Below, in pieces: positions 12,349-14,761 of a stretch of DNA of 14,761 nucleotides. Made by a program: the position numbers and the translations under genes. The DNA comes from CAYLUN01 sp964386865 (GTDB lineage Bacteria; Verrucomicrobiota; Kiritimatiellia; RFP12; UBA1067). Location of the stretch: assembly GCA_964386865.1 (NCBI GenBank), contig CAYLUN010000119.1, forward strand, positions 1 through 14,761. Direction: 5' to 3'. Position 1 is the stretch's first letter. Each line of letters opens with the position of its first letter. The notes below the pieces were generated by a model. It had not been told where the DNA came from and ran no database searches. It saw only the letters and a list, made by a program, of their open reading frames with translations.

Positions 12349-12915
12349 ATGAACGAGATCGCCAAACGCCCGAGCCTCAAGACCGTGTTCGACGGCATTC
12401 TCTCATGGATTTTGCTGACCTCTCCCTTCGCCGCCGCGCTCTGGCTCTGGGAGGACGCCAGATGGGTGCCGCTGCATGTCCTGAACGGAAGTCTGTTTCG
12501 GAGCTCATGGTGGGCCGGCCATGCGGGCTTCTGCTTGGACCAGCCCACCATTGGCAAATGGTATTTCTGGGTGACGATCTTCAGCGGCGCGTGGTGCCTG
12601 TTGGCGATTTTCGCCTCGCGCGTCTGCCGGAGCTTGCCCCGGCTCGCTCGCCGCGCGTACGCCTTGGCCACCCTCGCCATCGCCGCCTTTCACCTGTGCG
12701 TCCTCACGGTGCCGTTTACGTGGACGATCCAGTACGTCCATGCGATGGGTGTCACCCATCACCGCCTGATCGCGCTGGCGTGGGGAGCGGTCGGATACGT
12801 GATCCTGATCGGCCTCACCACCCTCTTTGTGCGGCAGGCTTGGCGAACCGGGCGGTCGCAGACGGACAGAACCACCAGACAGGCGTCACCGAAGGAGTCA
12901 CCATGCACACCATAA
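12349..12915 (+). CDS. Four-TM membrane protein, unknown function
   Basis: The 188-residue protein has hydrophobic segments near residues 13-34, 70-92, 103-123 and 139-161, and a polar C-terminal tail (RTGRSQTDRTTRQASPKES). Notable are a Trp/His-rich loop (RSSWWAGHAGF, about 51-61) and HAMGVTHHRLIALAWG (about 131-146). No domain is recognised. The ATG at 12349 is chosen because earlier in-frame codons begin inside the operator; the ribosome site is weak (ACGGAAA). Its end overlaps the next gene by 13 nt in another frame, indicating co-transcription. It is the first gene after the ACTTTG-N5-CAAAGT site, so it is probably controlled by the winged-helix regulator. The position ahead of creD suggests a cell-envelope role, which is only contextual. 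Confidence 0.78.
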   Translation: MNEIAKRPSLKTVFDGILSWILLTSPFAAALWLWEDARWVPLHVLNGSLFRSSWWAGHAGFCLDQPTIGKWYFWVTIFSGAWCLLAIFASRVCRSLPRLARRAYALATLAIAAFHLCVLTVPFTWTIQYVHAMGVTHHRLIALAWGAVGYVILIGLTTLFVRQAWRTGRSQTDRTTRQASPKESPCTP

Positions 12916-13580
12916 ACGGCACCCTCCCAACCCCACCCGCCCCCGACGACCGCCCCCTCATCGGCTGGGGCGCGATCGCCGACGCGCTCCTCAAAGATCC
13001 TGACCGCCTCGTGTCTGCGCTGACCGGCCGCGCGGCCGCCGGCCTGCTCGGCCGCCTGACCGCTCTCGCGCTTCTCGGCATGGCCGCCTACGGGGTCGTC
13101 GTCGGGCTCTTCCCCGGCGGACTGCAGCTGGTCGCGGTTCCGCTCAAGCTGGCCGGCGGACTGCTCGCCTCAGCGCTCATCTGCTGGCCCAGCCTCTACA
13201 TTCTGCTCTGCCTGTCTGGCGGGCGGCAGTCGGCGCTGGACGTGCTCGGGCTTCTCGCCGCATCCCTCGCGCTGCTCACCCTGCTCCTGGCGGGCTTTGC
13301 CCCGGTCGCCTGGCTCTTCGCGCAGTCGACGCGCTCGGCGGCCTTCATGGGCGGCCTTCACCTCTCCCTCTGGTCCGTCTCGTGCGGCTTCACCTTGCGG
13401 CGCCTCGGCCGTTGCCTGCTGGCTCTCAACGGGCGCCCCATGCGGGCCCTGCCGGTTTGGTGTGCGGTCTTCGTCTTGGTCTGCCTGCAGATGACGGCCA
13501 CGCTCCGTCCGCTGCTGACGCCCTTTTCGAGCTGGGCCTTCGCGCCCCGCGCGTTCTTCCTTGAAACGTGGCTCCGTTGA
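12903..13580 (+). CDS. Multi-TM membrane protein, Yip1-like, paralogue of the next gene
   Basis: The 225-residue protein begins with a Pro-rich cytosolic stretch, then has about six hydrophobic segments. AYGVVVGLFPGGLQLVAVPLK and LLASALICWPSLYILLCLSGG give a pattern (small-residue-rich helix, PLK, ICxPSLYI) reminiscent of Yip1-type membrane proteins. The end, CLQMTATLRPLLTPF...FFLETWLR, aligns with the end of the following protein (QCSWMLSPFV...FFEHIWLHL), so the two genes are duplicates. AAGGAG lies 5 nt before the ATG at 12903, inside the end of the previous gene. The next gene begins 9 nt after the stop. Function is unknown; a role in the envelope alongside CreD is inferred from the neighbourhood. 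Confidence 0.82.
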   Translation: MHTINGTLPTPPAPDDRPLIGWGAIADALLKDPDRLVSALTGRAAAGLLGRLTALALLGMAAYGVVVGLFPGGLQLVAVPLKLAGGLLASALICWPSLYILLCLSGGRQSALDVLGLLAASLALLTLLLAGFAPVAWLFAQSTRSAAFMGGLHLSLWSVSCGFTLRRLGRCLLALNGRPMRALPVWCAVFVLVCLQMTATLRPLLTPFSSWAFAPRAFFLETWLR

Positions 13581-13589
13581 GAAACACTT

Positions 13590-14309
13590 ATGCCGCCGCT
13601 CCGTTCCATATTCGCCAGCCTCTGGTCGGACGTGTGTCCAGGCAAGCTCTGCCGCATGAACGCCGCGTTCGTCGCGCGGCTGCGTGCGGACGCTGACGAC
13701 GCGCCGCTGTCTGTGGCCTTGTCGTTGCTGATCGTGGCGGGCATGGCCTGCTTCGGCGCTGCTTTCGGCTATTGGAGCTCGCCGCGACAAGCCCTGTACG
13801 GCGCCATCAAGATGCCGCTCATGCTGCACGCCGTCGCCTGGCTGAGCGTCGCCGCGAACGCCATGCTCAACTGGCTGCTGGGCGGCGGGCTTTCGCTGCG
13901 CCAGGTCCGCCGCTGCATCCTGGCGGCGTTCGCCGTCCAAGCCCTTCTGCTCGGCTCGCTCGCGCCCGTCGTCGTGTTCTTCGCCAGCCAGCTGCCCGGG
14001 CCCGAAAGCTGGCAGGCGTACGCCGTTTACCGCCACCTCCTCGCCGCACTCGTCGTGAGCGTCGGCGCGGCCGGCGTCGTGGGCTACGCGCGCCTCTTCC
14101 GGCTGCTGGCGGCGCTCGCGCCAGACCGCCTCACGGCCGGGCGCATCTGGTTCGCCTGGGTGCTGACGACCGGCCTCGTGGGCACGCAGTGCTCTTGGAT
14201 GCTGAGCCCCTTCGTCCAGCAGCCCGACGCGCCGATCCCCTTCTGGAACTCCGCCGCTTTCTCCGGCAACTTCTTTGAGCACATCTGGCTACACCTCCTC
14301 AATCCGTAA
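13590..14309 (+). CDS. Multi-TM membrane protein, paralogue of the preceding gene
   Basis: The 239-residue protein has about six hydrophobic segments: LSVALSLLIVAGMACFGAAFG, MPLMLHAVAWLSVAANAMLNWLL (as two stretches), CILAAFAVQALLLGSLAPVVVFF, LLAALVVSVGAAGVVGYARL and IWFAWVLTTGLVGTQCSWML. The order of features (YGAIKMPL, LAPVVVFF, QCSWMLSPFV, FFEHIWLHL) parallels the previous protein (VAVPLK, FAPVAWLF, QMTATLRPLL, FFLETWLR). The ribosome site before 13590 is weak; an internal ATG at 13656 (MNAAFVARLR) is an alternative start that would remove a short Cys-containing N-terminus. It lies 9 nt after its paralogue and 51 nt before creD. Function is unknown. Confidence 0.8.
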   Translation: MPPLRSIFASLWSDVCPGKLCRMNAAFVARLRADADDAPLSVALSLLIVAGMACFGAAFGYWSSPRQALYGAIKMPLMLHAVAWLSVAANAMLNWLLGGGLSLRQVRRCILAAFAVQALLLGSLAPVVVFFASQLPGPESWQAYAVYRHLLAALVVSVGAAGVVGYARLFRLLAALAPDRLTAGRIWFAWVLTTGLVGTQCSWMLSPFVQQPDAPIPFWNSAAFSGNFFEHIWLHLLNP

Positions 14310-14360
14310 ACCTGTAACAGACCCGCGCAATCTCTCCTCTCAACAGAAAGGCCAACGCCC

Positions 14361-14761
14361 ATGAACGACACCGTCATCCCCCCTCCGCAAGCATCCGCAC
14401 CGCAGGCCCGCCGCTTCGCCTCAACCTTCAAGCTCCTCTTCGTCGGCGCGCTCGCGCTGCTGCTGCTGATCCCGCTCTCGATGGTGAAATCGCTCCTGTC
14501 CGAGCGCCGGGCGCGGCGCGCCGAGGCGATCGCCAACATCACCAGCTCGTGGGGCGACAGCCAGACGCTGATCGGCCCGGTGCTGGTGATCCCCTACCGC
14601 ATCCCCGTCAAGTCGCGGCGCGAGCAGCTGGTCGAAGGCCGCTACAAGACGGTTGAGGAGATCAGCTGGACCACCGCCCAGGCCTGCTTCCTGCCGACCA
14701 ACCTCAGCGTGGTCGGCACGCTCGACCCGAGCGTGCTCCACCGCGGCATCTACGAGGCCGC
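14361..14761 (+). CDS. creD: CreD-like inner-membrane protein, N-terminal part (3' truncated by window edge)
   Basis: The first 133 residues show the start of a CreD (PF06123) protein. After a short cytosolic tail comes a membrane helix (FKLLFVGALALLLLIPLSMV, about 23-42), then the family signature SLLSERRARRAEAIANITSSWGDSQTLIGPVLVIPY (about 44-79): the ER-R...A.I..SWG..Q...GP.L.IPY pattern. The frame is open to the end of the window. AAAGG lies 9 nt before the ATG. CreD proteins are inner-membrane proteins linked to envelope stress, beta-lactam response and colicin tolerance in enterobacteria, where CreBC controls them. Outside that group they commonly sit with a short winged-helix regulator, as here. 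Expected full length is over 400 residues, so most of it is missing. Confidence 0.9.
   Translation, partial: MNDTVIPPPQASAPQARRFASTFKLLFVGALALLLLIPLSMVKSLLSERRARRAEAIANITSSWGDSQTLIGPVLVIPYRIPVKSRREQLVEGRYKTVEEISWTTAQACFLPTNLSVVGTLDPSVLHRGIYEA

Overview
The window is high-GC, gene-dense bacterial DNA with all recognisable genes on the plus strand. It carries three secreted Cys-type sulfatases, a 3-keto-disaccharide hydrolase-like (DUF1080) protein, a Gfo/Idh/MocA oxidoreductase, a Tat-exported fucose-isomerase-like protein and a four-helix-bundle/zinc-ribbon protein. That mixture is typical of the PVC superphylum. I would guess Kiritimatiellota or a close Verrucomicrobiota/Lentisphaerota relative; this is inferred from gene content, with no marker gene present.

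Region 1 (1-5653) reads as a sugar-catabolism run. It starts with the 3' part of a Gfo/Idh/MocA oxidoreductase, then a 155-nt gap with GTGAACC repeats. Next come four closely spaced genes (gaps of 22, 22 and 15 nt): a DUF1080 protein, a fused cytochrome c / proline-rich linker / four-helix membrane cytochrome b protein, a Tat-signal FucI/AraA-like protein, and sulfatase 1. The likely shared job is extracytoplasmic desulfation and 3-keto-type breakdown of a sulfated glycan, with a membrane electron-transfer protein in the same operon.

Region 2 (5654-8106) holds a four-helix-bundle/topoisomerase-type zinc-ribbon gene between two paralogous sulfatases. It is flanked by a 20-bp direct repeat and by heptanucleotide-repeat tracts in opposite orientation. 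Sulfatase 2 appears to have a leaderless promoter, and much of its signal peptide is encoded by heptamer repeats.

Region 3 (8107-10994) holds a stand-alone AAA+/DUF4143 ATPase with a promoter overlapped by an inverted repeat, then a third, more distant sulfatase.

Region 4 (10995-14761) begins with a 286-nt non-coding stretch ending in a terminator and a promoter. A six-TM membrane protein and a winged-helix regulator (4-nt overlap) follow, then three more membrane proteins and the start of creD. An inverted repeat, ACTTTG-N5-CAAAGT, lies in the promoter of the regulator operon and again ahead of the downstream membrane-protein/creD run, suggesting one regulator controls both.

The least expected signals are the seven-base-period repeats in several unrelated sequence families, placed in gaps and running into sulfatase signal-peptide codons; the shared operator; and the c-b cytochrome fusion with its 90-bp repeated linker.
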